Shown here: piece by piece, positions 9,096 through 18,368 of the stretch
Layout of the letters: every line of letters starts with the position of its first letter
Numbering within the stretch: position 1 is the first letter of the stretch
Origin: Paenibacillus terrae
GTDB lineage: Bacteria; Bacillota; Bacilli; Paenibacillales; Paenibacillaceae
Length of the DNA stretch: 64,000 nucleotides
Direction: 5' to 3'
Assembly (NCBI RefSeq): GCF_005217525.1
Contig: NZ_PNXQ01000016.1
Span: 431,862-495,861 of the forward strand
Translations under genes and position numbers: made by a program
The notes under the pieces: model-generated
What the model saw: only the letters and a program-made list of their open reading frames with translations
What the model was told of the DNA's origin: nothing
The model's database searches: none

Positions 9096-9806
9096 TTATG
9101 AATGTTCCAAATGCTTTTGCAGTTCCAGCTTGGTGCCGTCCAAATGCTGAATGCTGTACAGCTCGGCAGCTTTGGCATCCTGATCTCGGATCGCCTCATA
9201 TATTTTCTCATGCTGAAGTGTAAAAGGATTTTGCATCGCCGGATCGGTTACGAGATTTTTTAACGCCTTCCGAATCGCCTCTACAAAGCTGCGATACACG
9301 TCTGTAAGCACTTTATTACGTGTAGCCCCTGCAACAGCCAAGTGAAAAGTGATATCCGCATCCAGATACCCGTTCAAATCTCCAGCTGCCAATGTCACGG
9401 CACGACGGTCCAGCGCCTCGCGCATCAAGCGTAAATCCTCATCCTTACGTCGTAAAGCAGCCAGCCTGGCAATTTCCAGCTCCAACACACTCCGCACCTC
9501 ATAGACCTCAATAATTTCAGCTCGGCTCAGTCGGTAATCCAAAGGCTCTTGGGAAGTCGTCGGTTGGCTGACAAAGGTTCCGTGTCCTTGTTTTTTCTCT
9601 AATAGACCGGCATGTACGAGAACGCTGACCGCTTCACGCACTGTGGAACGTCCTACTCCAAAAAGCTTCATCAGCTCAGGCTCTGTTGGAATTTTTGCAC
9701 CCACATCCCATTCACCAGCAGTAATTTTTCGTTGCAGCTGTTCAGCCACCTCATCGGCGATTTGCTTGCGTTTGACGGCTTGAAAAGGCAACATTTCCTG
9801 ATTCAT
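9096..9806 (-). CDS. FadR-subfamily GntR transcriptional regulator
   Basis: The 236-residue protein has a winged helix at about residues 10-80 (IPTEPELMKLFGVGRSTVRE, then VSVLVHAGLLEKKQGHGTFV) and an FCD effector domain at about 90-225. The FCD metal or ligand residues DADITFHLAVAGATRN and FTLQHEKIYEAI are visible. Such regulators usually respond to organic acids such as gluconate, lactate or acyl-CoA. The start ATG 9806 has AGGAGAT 7 bases upstream. It lies between leuA and an aldose epimerase without an obvious target operon, so its role cannot be read from context. Confidence 0.88.
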   Translation of the reverse strand: MNQEMLPFQAVKRKQIADEVAEQLQRKITAGEWDVGAKIPTEPELMKLFGVGRSTVREAVSVLVHAGLLEKKQGHGTFVSQPTTSQEPLDYRLSRAEIIEVYEVRSVLELEIARLAALRRKDEDLRLMREALDRRAVTLAAGDLNGYLDADITFHLAVAGATRNKVLTDVYRSFVEAIRKALKNLVTDPAMQNPFTLQHEKIYEAIRDQDAKAAELYSIQHLDGTKLELQKHLEHS

Positions 9807-9933
9807 CTGATCATCTCCTGTTTCGTATCATACTATAGCGGCTTGCCATCCTGCAACCTGTTTTTATTTTCCCTTCCTCTCCTTATCAGGCTTCTGCCTG
9901 TAATACTTGTCTTCGTACCTCTCCCGTCAACCA

Positions 9934-9972
9934 AATAAAGCCCGTACCGTTAGAAACGATACAGGCTTATTT
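9934..9972 (-). terminator. Terminator downstream of aldose epimerase gene
   Basis: On the minus strand AAGCCTGTATCGTT pairs with AACGGTACGGGCTT, followed by TATTTGG. Confidence 0.75.
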
Positions 9973-9986
9973 TGATAAAATATAGG

Positions 9987-11006
9987 CTAGGATTTCGATT
10001 GTGCAGGTGTGACACAATATAAACGGCTGGTTGTTTCAAAAATATGGCCTGGAGCAAGCGCAATCAGTCCGATATCCTCCGCTGGCAAATCCGGACGATT
10101 CGGCGCATTGATCATGTTCATTTGCGGCTCAGGACAGATGAATTCCTTGTTTGCTTTATTATTCCAGATCATCCAATGCTTATAGGCCGTGCCTACATCG
10201 TATACGAGAGTAGCGCCTGTCTTAGTGTGTGTCAGTTCCATATAGTTGCGTCCATTTTGCGGAGCTGCCGTGTAATGATTATCCATGGAGGCAAAATAAG
10301 GACTTACTCCCGTTGTCTTCAGCAGTTCCTCTTCCGGCGACAATGGCTGGAACTGTCCTGTGGCTAACAACCGCTCTGTCAGCTCCCTACGCTCACCGAT
10401 AGTAACCTTAATTTTGTAGTCTTCCGGCGAACTATCCGGTACGAATGGAACCCGAATAGCCGTGTGAAAGGCAAACAGGTTTGGAATTGGCTGATCACCC
10501 TCGTTGTGGATCACATAACGCTGATGCAGTCCAAATTCGTCCAGGCTGTACGTCAGCTTGATGGTAAAGGTGAACGGCAAATAGTGAAACATGGGGTGTC
10601 CTTCCCTCACATGCTGATTCATTACCACATAGCTGCCCTGTTCTCCAGATCCGTAGTCCTCAACCTCCCATCGGACGGTGTGTAAAAAACCGTGCAAATG
10701 GTTGTGGGTTGCCGTTTCATTGATGGGCAGTTCATATGTAACTCCATTCCACAGGAATTTGCCATCCTCATACCGATTCGGAGGATACAGGAAAGGAATC
10801 CCATAGACTGACGGGCTTTGTTTAAAAGCCTCTATGCTGTCAGCTTCCGGCTCGCGGAGAAATGAATATCCCGTCTCATTGTCACGAAAAGAAATCAGAT
10901 TTGCGCCGTTTCCCGGCAGGGCTACCGCCTCATAACGCCCAAATTTAAGGCGAATCGCCGGTATTCCATAATAAAGGTCACCAATTGCAGCATGCTGATG
11001 TGTCAT
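9987..11006 (-). CDS. Aldose 1-epimerase family protein
   Basis: The 339-residue protein has the galactose mutarotase-like fold, with the family's substrate loops FLYPPNRYEDG and NHLHGFLHTVRWEV. The second His of the HNHLHG motif and a C-terminal Glu are the usual catalytic pair. Members interconvert alpha and beta anomers of sugars; some act on sugar phosphates. I start at ATG 11006 because AAGGAGG ends 7 bases before it, rather than at a TTG one codon earlier. A strong cre-like site lies 34 bases upstream, so CcpA control is likely. It is a single gene with its own terminator. Confidence 0.85.
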   Translation of the reverse strand: MTHQHAAIGDLYYGIPAIRLKFGRYEAVALPGNGANLISFRDNETGYSFLREPEADSIEAFKQSPSVYGIPFLYPPNRYEDGKFLWNGVTYELPINETATHNHLHGFLHTVRWEVEDYGSGEQGSYVVMNQHVREGHPMFHYLPFTFTIKLTYSLDEFGLHQRYVIHNEGDQPIPNLFAFHTAIRVPFVPDSSPEDYKIKVTIGERRELTERLLATGQFQPLSPEEELLKTTGVSPYFASMDNHYTAAPQNGRNYMELTHTKTGATLVYDVGTAYKHWMIWNNKANKEFICPEPQMNMINAPNRPDLPAEDIGLIALAPGHIFETTSRLYCVTPAQSKS

Positions 11007-11039
11007 CAAAAATCCTCCTTGATGAATGACGATGGTTAA

Positions 11040-11053
11040 TGAAAGCGTTTAGC
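11040..11053 (-). promoter_or_regulatory. cre-like site upstream of aldose epimerase gene
   Basis: TGAAAGCGTTTAGC matches the CcpA consensus TGAAARCGYTTWCA except at the last two bases. It lies 34 bases upstream of the start codon, a normal position for catabolite repression. Confidence 0.55.
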
Positions 11054-11101
11054 TTTTGGCTTGACTATACCATGCTGAGCAAAAAAATTCCATGCCAACG
11101 C

Positions 11102-11130
11102 AAAAAAACGACGCCCCGTAAGGCATCGTC
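11102..11130 (-). terminator. Terminator downstream of MBL hydrolase gene
   Basis: On the minus strand ACGATGCC and GGCGTCGT pair around a short loop and are followed by TTTTTTTGCG. Confidence 0.82.
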
Positions 11131-11142
11131 CTTTCCAAGTCA

Positions 11143-11946
11143 CTACACATAGCGCCCCTGCTTGGGTACAGCCGTATGCTCAAAATCCTCCGCCAGTCGT
11201 TCCAACTGGGTCGTCAGCTCATTTCCCTGCATGTAGTGACCGTGTCCCGTAACGGCAATCTCTGGCTTTAAACCGGACAGCAGTTCTACTGACCGCTGCG
11301 CAGCCTGCCAATCTGTCGTAAAATATGCAGGCGGACCGTGTATTTCTTTTTCCTGTAAAATAACCGCCAGCGCCGATTCCTGTTTTACGGTAATAAAAGC
11401 ATCTCCGGCTACCAGCAACCGTCTGCGTTCATGAAAAAGCGATATGTGACCCGGCGTGTGCCCAGGTGTATGCAGCCACTTCCAACCAGGCGCACCAGGC
11501 ACACTGCCATCCTCAGGCAGACGGGTGATGCGATCATCCAGATCAATGGCATCATTGGGATATAAAAAGGAAACGCTCGACAGCAGCCCTCCAGCCACAC
11601 TGGGATCAGGTTGTTGGTAATCCTTCATCCCTGTCAAGTAAGGAAGCTCCAGAGGGTGCGCATACACAGGAGTGCCCCAATGCTGAACCAACTCAATGAC
11701 CGATCCCACATGATCAAAATGCCCATGAGTGAGCACAATAGCAACGGGAGGGCCAGCGAACCGTTCCTCAGCCAAGCGAATAATCGAGTCTGTAAACCCC
11801 GCCATCCCCGTATCCACCAGTACCCAGGATCGACTTCCCGGCTCCCCGATAAAACACACATTTACAAACAGCGTCCGTAAGCTCAGAAGATCGGGAGCAG
11901 CCTCTTCATTTGCCGTCATTCCTTCGGTGAACAGATGATTTGCCAA
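11143..11946 (-). CDS. MBL-fold metallo-hydrolase
   Basis: The protein has the zinc-binding motif THGHFDHVG, a later HTPGHTPGH, AGDAFI and VTGHGH, all hallmarks of the metallo-beta-lactamase superfamily (glyoxalase II, lactonase and similar hydrolases). It is 267 residues long from a TTG at 11944-11946, which follows GGGGAGG by 8 bases. A GTG 21 bases earlier would remove the space for a ribosome binding site. No signal peptide is evident, so it is probably cytoplasmic. The substrate cannot be inferred. It is a single gene with a terminator downstream. Confidence 0.83.
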   Translation of the reverse strand: MANHLFTEGMTANEEAAPDLLSLRTLFVNVCFIGEPGSRSWVLVDTGMAGFTDSIIRLAEERFAGPPVAIVLTHGHFDHVGSVIELVQHWGTPVYAHPLELPYLTGMKDYQQPDPSVAGGLLSSVSFLYPNDAIDLDDRITRLPEDGSVPGAPGWKWLHTPGHTPGHISLFHERRRLLVAGDAFITVKQESALAVILQEKEIHGPPAYFTTDWQAAQRSVELLSGLKPEIAVTGHGHYMQGNELTTQLERLAEDFEHTAVPKQGRYV

Positions 11947-12080
11947 ACCGTCATCCTCCCCATTCACATGGAATTTGCTGTCATCATCGACCTATAGGCT
12001 TCCCCCATGTCGGCAGATTATGCATTATGCGGACACTGCTAAATATAATCCGCTTGTCACGAAAATAGACCATGTTTACA

Positions 12081-12377
12081 TTACTCGGGTAATTTACTCC
12101 AAGCCGCATCAAGCAAATAATCAAATAAATCATCATTCTCTTCAATCCAGGCATCCATACGCAGCATCTCTTCCTCTACGCGTGGCTCGCCTGCAAAATG
12201 AAGACTGTAATCCCACTCCTTGCCCCTTTTGCTATGGAACGTAATTTCGTATACAGAGGTTTGTCCATCTACTCCAAACACGACCTGACCCAAGTATGCA
12301 CCATTCTCATCTCTAGTCATTTGTGCCAGTTGAATATGTACTTCTTTTACTTCCTGAGATGCATTTTGATCCGTCAT
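12081..12377 (-). CDS. Conserved small acidic protein of unknown function
   Basis: The 98-residue acidic protein has no recognised motif, membrane segment or signal. It reads as a single alpha/beta domain: an N-terminal beta-rich stretch (EVHIQLAQM, GAYLGQVVFG, SVYEITFHS) and a helical C-terminus (EEEMLRMDAWIEENDDLFD). Start ATG 12377 follows AAAGGGCGGATAGATGA. It sits alone between the MBL hydrolase and a divergent aminopeptidase gene. Codon use looks like its neighbours, so I consider it real, but I cannot assign a function. Confidence 0.65.
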   Translation of the reverse strand: MTDQNASQEVKEVHIQLAQMTRDENGAYLGQVVFGVDGQTSVYEITFHSKRGKEWDYSLHFAGEPRVEEEMLRMDAWIEENDDLFDYLLDAAWSKLPE

Positions 12378-12538
12378 TCATCTATCCGCCCTTTCATCTT
12401 CTCCAAAATGTACCAAAACTAATTTGTGAACCTTTTCGTTACATTGTACAATATATAAGCCGTGTGTGGAATTTGCAAAAAACTGCGCAGGCAACCCAAG
12501 CCCTGTAAGGGCCTTTTCGTGAAATGGAGGAAAGTTAC

Positions 12539-13771
12539 ATGTCAGATTTTCAACAAAAATTGCAAAAATATGCCGAGCTAGCCGTTAGGGTGGGGGCTAA
12601 TGTCCAGCCTGGGCAAACCCTCATCGTTCATGCTCCCATTCTGTCCGCTGAACTTGTGCGGCTTATTGTCAAATCCGCGTATACCGTTGGAGCAAAGCTG
12701 GTTAAGGTAAAATGGAGCGACGAAGCCATCACTCGCCTACAGTATGAACTGGCTCCTGATGAGACTTTTAATATTCCTCCCAAATGGTATGCGGCCGAAA
12801 TGACCGAAGAGGTCGAGAACGGCGCAGCAGTACTGCATATCATAGCAGATAATCCGGATTTGCTTCAAGGTATCCCGTCCAGTCGCATTACTGCGGCTCA
12901 GCGCGTACGTTCACATGAATTGCGCCAATACCGTGAACTTCAAATGGCCGATAAATTCAGTTGGGCTCTGATTGCTTACCCTTCTGAAGAGTGGGCTGCT
13001 AAAGTATTCCCGAATCTGCCAGCTTCCGAACAAATGGATAAGCTGTGGGAAGCCATTTTCAGCACCGTACGTGTCGATCTCGACAACCCGGTAGAAGCAT
13101 GGAAAGAGCATTTGAAGACACTCTCCAGCAAATCAGACATTTTGAATGCCAAACGCTATAAAAAGCTGCATTATTTGGCCCCGGGGACTGATCTGACCAT
13201 CGAATTGGCAAAAGATCACCTGTGGGTTGCAGCCGAAAGCGTCAATCAGCAGGGACATTCCTTCGTAGCTAATATGCCTACCGAGGAAGTGTTTACTGCC
13301 CCGCTCAAAACCGGAGTGAACGGCAAAGTAAGCAGCACCAAGCCGCTAAGCTACAGCGGAAATATTATCGACAACTTTACACTGACCTTTGAAAACGGGC
13401 GCATTATAGATGTGCAGGCTGAAACAGGATTGGAGACTCTTCAACATCTCGTTGAAATGGATGAAGGCTCCCACTACTTGGGCGAAGTCGCTCTTGTGCC
13501 CCACCAGTCCCCCATTTCGGATAAGAACATTTTGTTCTATAATACGTTGTTTGATGAAAATGCTTCCAACCATCTGGCCATCGGCAATGCCTATGCATTT
13601 AACCTGAAAGGCGGCAAGGACATGAATCAGGAGCAGTTGGCAGCCAACGGCCTGAATTCCAGTCTGACACACGTCGATTTTATGATCGGCTCAGGTGAAA
13701 TGGACATTAACGGCGTCACCGAGGATGGTACCGAGGAACCCATCTTCCGCAAAGGAAACTGGGCGATCTAA
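12539..13771 (+). CDS. M29-family metalloaminopeptidase
   Basis: The 410-residue protein matches the AmpS/PepS aminopeptidases (family M29), cytosolic enzymes that release N-terminal residues from peptides and use two divalent metals. Visible family blocks include NMPTEEVFTAP, the metal region EVALVPHQSPI and the C-terminal THVDFMIGSGEMDINGV. The start ATG 12539 is preceded by TGGAGGAAAG; an in-frame ATG at 12524 lies upstream of this site. A strong terminator follows. The gene is single and divergent from the small acidic protein gene. Confidence 0.92.
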   Translation: MSDFQQKLQKYAELAVRVGANVQPGQTLIVHAPILSAELVRLIVKSAYTVGAKLVKVKWSDEAITRLQYELAPDETFNIPPKWYAAEMTEEVENGAAVLHIIADNPDLLQGIPSSRITAAQRVRSHELRQYRELQMADKFSWALIAYPSEEWAAKVFPNLPASEQMDKLWEAIFSTVRVDLDNPVEAWKEHLKTLSSKSDILNAKRYKKLHYLAPGTDLTIELAKDHLWVAAESVNQQGHSFVANMPTEEVFTAPLKTGVNGKVSSTKPLSYSGNIIDNFTLTFENGRIIDVQAETGLETLQHLVEMDEGSHYLGEVALVPHQSPISDKNILFYNTLFDENASNHLAIGNAYAFNLKGGKDMNQEQLAANGLNSSLTHVDFMIGSGEMDINGVTEDGTEEPIFRKGNWAI

Positions 13772-13776
13772 AAAGA

Positions 13777-13821
13777 CAAAAAAGGCTCACGCCGCTTTTT
13801 CATGCGGAGGAGCCTTTTTTC
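13777..13821. terminator. Terminator downstream of M29 aminopeptidase gene
   Basis: AAAAAAGGCTC pairs with GAGCCTTTTTT, with an inner CCGC/GCGG stem. T runs on both strands suit the convergent neighbour as well. Confidence 0.9.
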
Positions 13822-13850
13822 TTCATTCAACGGGTTATGTCACAGATATT

Positions 13851-14342
13851 TTACAAATTACGAAGCCACTGATTCACTGTAATTCCAAAGATAATTTGTA
13901 CTATGCTAATGATTAAAAAGACAATAAGGCAGCTTATGATTCTTCGATTCGTGGATTGGTGCATGGATAATGAAGATTTTACATAAAACATGCTGCCCAA
14001 TATCCCAAAACACAAACCAAAGATACCCGCAAACAGCCACCCTATGACCAAGCTGACTACAACAAAAGCCCAGCTCCAGCCGGGAACTTTAGCCACAGGC
14101 ACGTAAGGCTGATTGGAACCCAGATATACGCCATCCACGGCCAGATCCGCTTTGTTACCAATGACGACAACATTTACAGCTTTATTCGTCAATCTGATGG
14201 GGAAATCGACCAAATTCAAAAAAGCATTCTGGCTTTTAACCTTCTGTACGCTTCCATTCACAATAATTTTCCCTCCACCGAGGCTACGCTTGTACTCAAT
14301 TTCATACTGAGTTCCATTATCTTCTACATTCCATTTTGCCAT
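13851..14342 (-). CDS. Membrane protein with N-terminal beta-rich domain, unknown function
   Basis: I start at ATG 14342, where AAAGGAG lies 7 bases upstream, giving 163 residues; a longer frame exists but has no ribosome binding site. Residues 1-95 look like a soluble beta domain (AKWNVEDNGTQYEIEYKRS, then GGGKIIVNGSVQKV and ADLAVDGVYLG). Two or three hydrophobic segments follow (WAFVVVSLVIGWLFAGIFGL; ISCLIVFLIISIVQIIFGI). The N-terminal pattern recalls FAIM-like beta sandwiches, but this is only a visual resemblance. Function unknown; probably a membrane-anchored cytoplasmic domain. Confidence 0.7.
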   Translation of the reverse strand: MAKWNVEDNGTQYEIEYKRSLGGGKIIVNGSVQKVKSQNAFLNLVDFPIRLTNKAVNVVVIGNKADLAVDGVYLGSNQPYVPVAKVPGWSWAFVVVSLVIGWLFAGIFGLCFGILGSMFYVKSSLSMHQSTNRRIISCLIVFLIISIVQIIFGITVNQWLRNL

Positions 14343-14553
14343 TGCTCTACTCCTTTCAAGTTTTAGGGTAGCCGTAGATATACTTCCGACATTTCCTAAT
14401 TCAGCATTTTGCATCATTCGATTCCCAACGCTTGATAGACGAACTAAACCGTTTCGATCTCTATATTGCTGATTTGAAATCGCTCTTGGAATTGTTGCAA
14501 AATGCTCATTTATGTACTGTAAAAATCATAACATAAGCTGCAAGTTAAATAAT

Positions 14554-14580
14554 GGAAAAAGGCCGCTTATTAGCGACCTC
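14554..14580 (-). terminator. Terminator downstream of gldA
   Basis: On the minus strand AGGTCGCT pairs with AGCGGCCT around AATA and runs into TTTTTCC. Confidence 0.8.
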
Positions 14581-14606
14581 TTCGTGTATTTCATATTGTA
14601 TTGGTG

Positions 14607-15725
14607 TTAATTCTTATGTCCAATTTTAGCTTTGTAAGCAAGGGAATACTGGTCAGCGGCTAAAATCGCATCCAACACATCGCCCGCCGTTACAGCAAAT
14701 GGCAGGTTGTGAGCGGTTTCGCCTTCCTTCGTCGCCGCCTGAGCTACACGGTACAGATCCTCGCGGGAGGCTTCCTGAAGCTTGACATCCTCCAGTGTGA
14801 CGGGCAGATCCAGCTTCAGATAAAAATCGATATACCGTTCCACCTCGGCCAAAGGTCTTTTTTCCAACGCAAGCTGTACCAAGGTGCCGAAAGCCACCTT
14901 CTGACCATGCGTCAGATGATGAATATCCCCTTCCAGCACGGTAAAACCGTTGTGTATCGCATGTGCGCCTGCCAAGCCACCACTTTCGAATCCTAGCCCA
15001 CTCAGCAGCGTATTAGCTTCCACTACTGCTTCAAGCGCAGGTGTAACCACTTTGCGCTTCACGGATTCATAAGCTTGCAGTCCGTAATCGAATAGAACCT
15101 CTTCGCACTTGGCCGCAATCGCTTCGGCTGCCAAGGTTGGCAAGCCACCAGCCATCGTTGTAGCCCGAGCCTCGATAACCGCACGAGCTTCAATCCATGT
15201 TGCCATCGCATCCGCAATGCCAGAAGAGAGGAACAATGGCGGTGCTTGGGAAATAACCTTCGTGTCGACTAGGATCAAACTTGGATTTTTACTAAAAAAT
15301 GAATACGTATCAAATGCACCCTCATCCGTGTACAAGACAGATAGCGCACTGGTTGGAGCATCCGTGGAAGCTGTCGTTGGAATAATCACAACCGAGGAAC
15401 CTAGCACCTCATTAACCGCCTTGGCGGTATCCAGCGTCTTGCCGCCGCCTACACCAATGACAATATCGACATGCCCGCTTCGTCCCTGATCAGCAATACG
15501 GTTCACTTCATTTTTGGACGCTTCCCCTTGAAACTCCACCTTTACCGAAGCAAGCCCCGCTTGTTCCAGACTTTTCACTACCCGGTCGGCTGCGATACCC
15601 CATACCAGCTTGTCAGCAATAACCAGAGCAGTATGACCTAATGGCTTGACATATTCACCCGTTTTATCAAGCACATTTTTCCCTTGCACATATTTACCCG
15701 GACTAATAAATACCTTTTCACTCAT
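14607..15725 (-). CDS. gldA: Glycerol dehydrogenase, iron-containing alcohol dehydrogenase family
   Basis: The 372-residue protein oxidises glycerol to dihydroxyacetone with NAD+. It has the NAD-binding [13 protein letters not shown] and [11 protein letters not shown] motifs and the Zn ligands of GldA: Asp in [11 protein letters not shown], His in AGAHAIHNG and His in [11 protein letters not shown]. Length and order are those of characterised GldA enzymes. Start ATG 15725 is preceded by GAAGGGAGCGTTGACG. It is a single gene with its own terminator; no glycerol kinase or dha gene is nearby. Confidence 0.93.
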   Translation of the reverse strand: MSEKVFISPGKYVQGKNVLDKTGEYVKPLGHTALVIADKLVWGIAADRVVKSLEQAGLASVKVEFQGEASKNEVNRIADQGRSGHVDIVIGVGGGKTLDTAKAVNEVLGSSVVIIPTTASTDAPTSALSVLYTDEGAFDTYSFFSKNPSLILVDTKVISQAPPLFLSSGIADAMATWIEARAVIEARATTMAGGLPTLAAEAIAAKCEEVLFDYGLQAYESVKRKVVTPALEAVVEANTLLSGLGFESGGLAGAHAIHNGFTVLEGDIHHLTHGQKVAFGTLVQLALEKRPLAEVERYIDFYLKLDLPVTLEDVKLQEASREDLYRVAQAATKEGETAHNLPFAVTAGDVLDAILAADQYSLAYKAKIGHKN

Positions 15726-15761
15726 CGTTCAACGCTCCCTTCCAAGTTTGTACAATTCCTA

Positions 15762-16769
15762 TTATACGGCTGAAAGGGCACACATCTCAATTTCAAACCC
15801 CAGATCTTCAATCATTTGATGATCGGCTGTGACTTCTTGTCCATCTGTCGTTAAATAATCTCCTACGAAAATCGAATTGGCTGCATACAGGGATAAGGGC
15901 TGTAGTGTCCCTAAATTCAGCTCCCTTCCGCCTGCAACACGAATTTCCTTGGATGGACAAATGAACCGAAACAGCGCCAGTATCTTTAATGCTCTGATCG
16001 GAGATGTGCGCTTTGCTCCTTCCAGCGGGGTTCCGGGGATCGGATTCAGAAAGTTAACCGGAATGGAGTCGGCACCGAGTTCTCGTAAAGCATAACCCAT
16101 CTGGACGATTTCCTCATTCGTTTCCCCCATTCCGATAATCACGCCGGAGCAGGGTGACATCCCGTGAGAATGAGCCATTTTAACCGTTTCAACACGTTGG
16201 TCGTATGTATGTGTGGTTGTAATGGACGGATAGTTGGCCTTGCTCGTATTTAAATTGTGATTGTAACGATGGACTCCTGCCTCTGCCAACCGGCGGGCCT
16301 GATCTCCTTTGAGAATCCCCAGGCATGCACAAATTTTAAGTGGCATCGTACTGGTAATTTCCTGTACCGCCTCAATTACCTGATCCAGCTCTCGATTCGT
16401 TGGGCCCTTGCCGGAAGCTACGATACAATATGTACCTGCTTTCCTTGCTAACGCTTCACGGGCTCCGGCCAGCAGAGACTCCTTGTCCAGCATACTGTAT
16501 TTACTGACAGGTGCCGTGGATACGATCGATTGTGAACAATAGCCGCAATCCTCCGGACACAGGCCGCTTTTGGCATTCATAATCATGTTGAGCTTTACCT
16601 TTTTACCGTAGAAATGATGACGCACACGGAATGCAGCTTGCATAATCGGTAAGATTTCCTCATTGTCCGCTCCCAGCACCGCCAATCCTTCTTTCAGCGT
16701 CACATTGCTGCCGTGGATCGCTTTTTCTGCCAGCGAGTCCCAATCCGTAACCTCATTGGACCAATTCAT
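15762..16769 (-). CDS. bioB: Biotin synthase (radical SAM)
   Basis: BioB inserts sulfur into dethiobiotin to make biotin. The radical SAM cluster motif CPEDCGYCSQS is present (about residues 70-80), followed by YCIVASGKGPT and the [2Fe-2S] site residues (CACLGILK, then GGRELNLGTL with the conserved Arg). The length of 335 is typical. Start ATG 16769 follows AGGGAGGTATGAAGT. It is not followed by other bio genes here. A well formed BirA operator at 16841-16874 shows that biotin status controls it. Confidence 0.96.
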   Translation of the reverse strand: MNWSNEVTDWDSLAEKAIHGSNVTLKEGLAVLGADNEEILPIMQAAFRVRHHFYGKKVKLNMIMNAKSGLCPEDCGYCSQSIVSTAPVSKYSMLDKESLLAGAREALARKAGTYCIVASGKGPTNRELDQVIEAVQEITSTMPLKICACLGILKGDQARRLAEAGVHRYNHNLNTSKANYPSITTTHTYDQRVETVKMAHSHGMSPCSGVIIGMGETNEEIVQMGYALRELGADSIPVNFLNPIPGTPLEGAKRTSPIRALKILALFRFICPSKEIRVAGGRELNLGTLQPLSLYAANSIFVGDYLTTDGQEVTADHQMIEDLGFEIEMCALSAV

Positions 16770-16840
16770 ACTTCATACCTCCCTAATTTAAATAAGCATC
16801 TAAACAGATATGTTTATCCAGGATAAATTGCCTTTTTTAA

Positions 16841-16874
16841 TTGTCAACCCAATAGGTATATAGTAGGTTTACAA
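16841..16874. promoter_or_regulatory. BirA operator upstream of bioB
   Basis: TTGTCAACC (16841-16849) and GGTTTACAA (16866-16874) are separated by 16 bases, matching the BirA consensus TTGTAAACC-N14-16-GGTTTACAA at 17 of 18 arm positions. It lies 72 bases upstream of the bioB start, over the AT-rich promoter region. Biotinyl-AMP-bound BirA should repress bioB here. Confidence 0.85.
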
Positions 16875-16924
16875 TAATACAAACATCATATCAATTCGTG
16901 TCTTATGTGTAAAGAAGTCAAAAT

Positions 16925-16960
16925 CAAAAAAGCGACCCTCTATCGTTCATGGGTCGCTTC
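16925..16960 (-). terminator. Terminator downstream of CNNM/CBS gene
   Basis: On the minus strand AAGCGACCC pairs with GGGTCGCTT, followed by TTTTGATTTTG. Confidence 0.88.
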
Positions 16961-17011
16961 AAGGATGATTTAATTATAGAATGTCTACTTTTCTGTCCGG
17001 TGAATCCTGAT

Positions 17012-18334
17012 TTACGAGACTCCGGCTTCCTCCATAAGAATCGGCTGCTTCAACAGCCGAATACGCGAAATTCGCTTGTTCTCGATTTCTTCTACAACGA
17101 ACTGACAACCTTCAAATTCTACAGACTGACCCGGCTGTGGCGGGATAATCTCAACATGCGAGTACAGCCAGCCCCCTACTGTATCATAATCCTCATGATC
17201 CAGATTCAATCCAAAGCGATCATTCACTTCATCAATTAACAGCATACCGTCAATGGAAAATTCCTCGTCATTAATCTGCTCACAACCCGGACGCTCCTGA
17301 TCAAACTCATCCTGAATCTCACCAACGATCTCTTCCATAATATCCTCCAGTGTCACCATACCCGAAGTACCTCCGTACTCATCAATCAGAATCGCAATTT
17401 GTGTCTTGCTACGCTGCATGCGTTTGAGCAAATCGCTAATTTGTGTAGATTCAGGAACGGCAAGAATCGGGCGGATCATCGTACGGGTATCCAGTTTGTT
17501 CGCCCGCAGAAGATCCTTAATATGGATAAAGCCGATAATATGGTCCTTGTCCTCGGCACAGATTGGATAACGCGTTCTCATGCTTTCCGTCGCAATCGCG
17601 AGATTTTCCTCTGTGGACTCATTGCTGTACAAACAGATCATCTCGGTACGCGGAATCATGATTTCCCTGGCGGTCGTGTCGGTAAAATCAAATATATTAT
17701 CAACAAGCGCCAATTCCGTATTATCAATTAGTCCGCTCTTATTACTTTCCTTCATCAGAATGCGTATTTCATCCCCCGTATGCGCGGAATCGTCATATTC
17801 AGATACCGGCTCCAGACGGAATAAACGCAGCAGGCTGTTCGCCATGCCATTCAACGCCCATATGAATGGATACATCAGCTTGTAAAACCAAGTCATCAGC
17901 ATGGCCGAATACAGCGTAATGGTTTCAGATTTACGAATGGCTATCGTTTTGGGAGCCAACTCCCCCAGCACAATATGCAGAATCGTAATTACAATAAATG
18001 CAATGACCACGGCAGTACCATGTACATATACCGGTCCTAGCCCGGCGGCGGTAAATACAGGTTCGATCAAATGTGCAATGGCCGGCTCTCCGATCCACCC
18101 GAGTCCCAGCGAAGCCAGTGTAATGCCCAACTGGCAGGCAGACAGATAGGCGTCCAAATTGTGTAACATATTCGCGGCATATACGGCTTTTTTGTTACCC
18201 GCCTCTACCAATGTTTCAATACGGCTACTTCTGACTTTAACCATTGCAAATTCTGCAGATACAAAAAAACCGTTTAATAATACTAATGCAAAAACAATAA
18301 TTAAGTTAAACATACTCGGTAAAGGGTCACTCAA
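17012..18334 (-). CDS. CNNM/CBS-domain transporter (hemolysin C family)
   Basis: The 440-residue protein has a DUF21/CNNM membrane domain with three to four helices (residues 8-190), two CBS repeats (about 215-335; PRTEMICLYSNES and PILAVPESTQISDLL) and a C-terminal CorC/HlyC domain (about 350-430). The same architecture is found in B. subtilis MpfA, a Mg2+ efflux protein, so divalent cation export is the best guess. The start is TTG 18332-18334, with GGGGAG five bases upstream. A short ORF with a better Shine-Dalgarno overlaps this start. The gene is single with a downstream terminator. Confidence 0.87.
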   Translation of the reverse strand: MSDPLPSMFNLIIVFALVLLNGFFVSAEFAMVKVRSSRIETLVEAGNKKAVYAANMLHNLDAYLSACQLGITLASLGLGWIGEPAIAHLIEPVFTAAGLGPVYVHGTAVVIAFIVITILHIVLGELAPKTIAIRKSETITLYSAMLMTWFYKLMYPFIWALNGMANSLLRLFRLEPVSEYDDSAHTGDEIRILMKESNKSGLIDNTELALVDNIFDFTDTTAREIMIPRTEMICLYSNESTEENLAIATESMRTRYPICAEDKDHIIGFIHIKDLLRANKLDTRTMIRPILAVPESTQISDLLKRMQRSKTQIAILIDEYGGTSGMVTLEDIMEEIVGEIQDEFDQERPGCEQINDEEFSIDGMLLIDEVNDRFGLNLDHEDYDTVGGWLYSHVEIIPPQPGQSVEFEGCQFVVEEIENKRISRIRLLKQPILMEEAGVS

Positions 18335-18368
18335 TATGCTCCCCGTCAGCCGTCATTACGGCAGACAG
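18327..18368 (-). CDS. Possible leader peptide overlapping the CNNM/CBS start
   Basis: Reading from CTG at 18368 (or ATG at 18356) to TGA at 18327-18329 gives a 13- or 9-residue peptide whose stop overlaps the TTG start of the CNNM gene. AAGGAGG at 18374-18380 lies 5 bases before the CTG, a stronger ribosome site than that of the gene itself. A small GCCGT/ACGGC hairpin lies inside. This could provide translational coupling or be chance. Confidence 0.3.
   Translation of the reverse strand: MSAVMTADGEHIE

Noticed and set aside
9063..9812. Shared GATCATCT motif near leuA and the GntR gene as an operator
   Set aside because: Only 8 bases and not at a consistent distance from promoters; likely chance.
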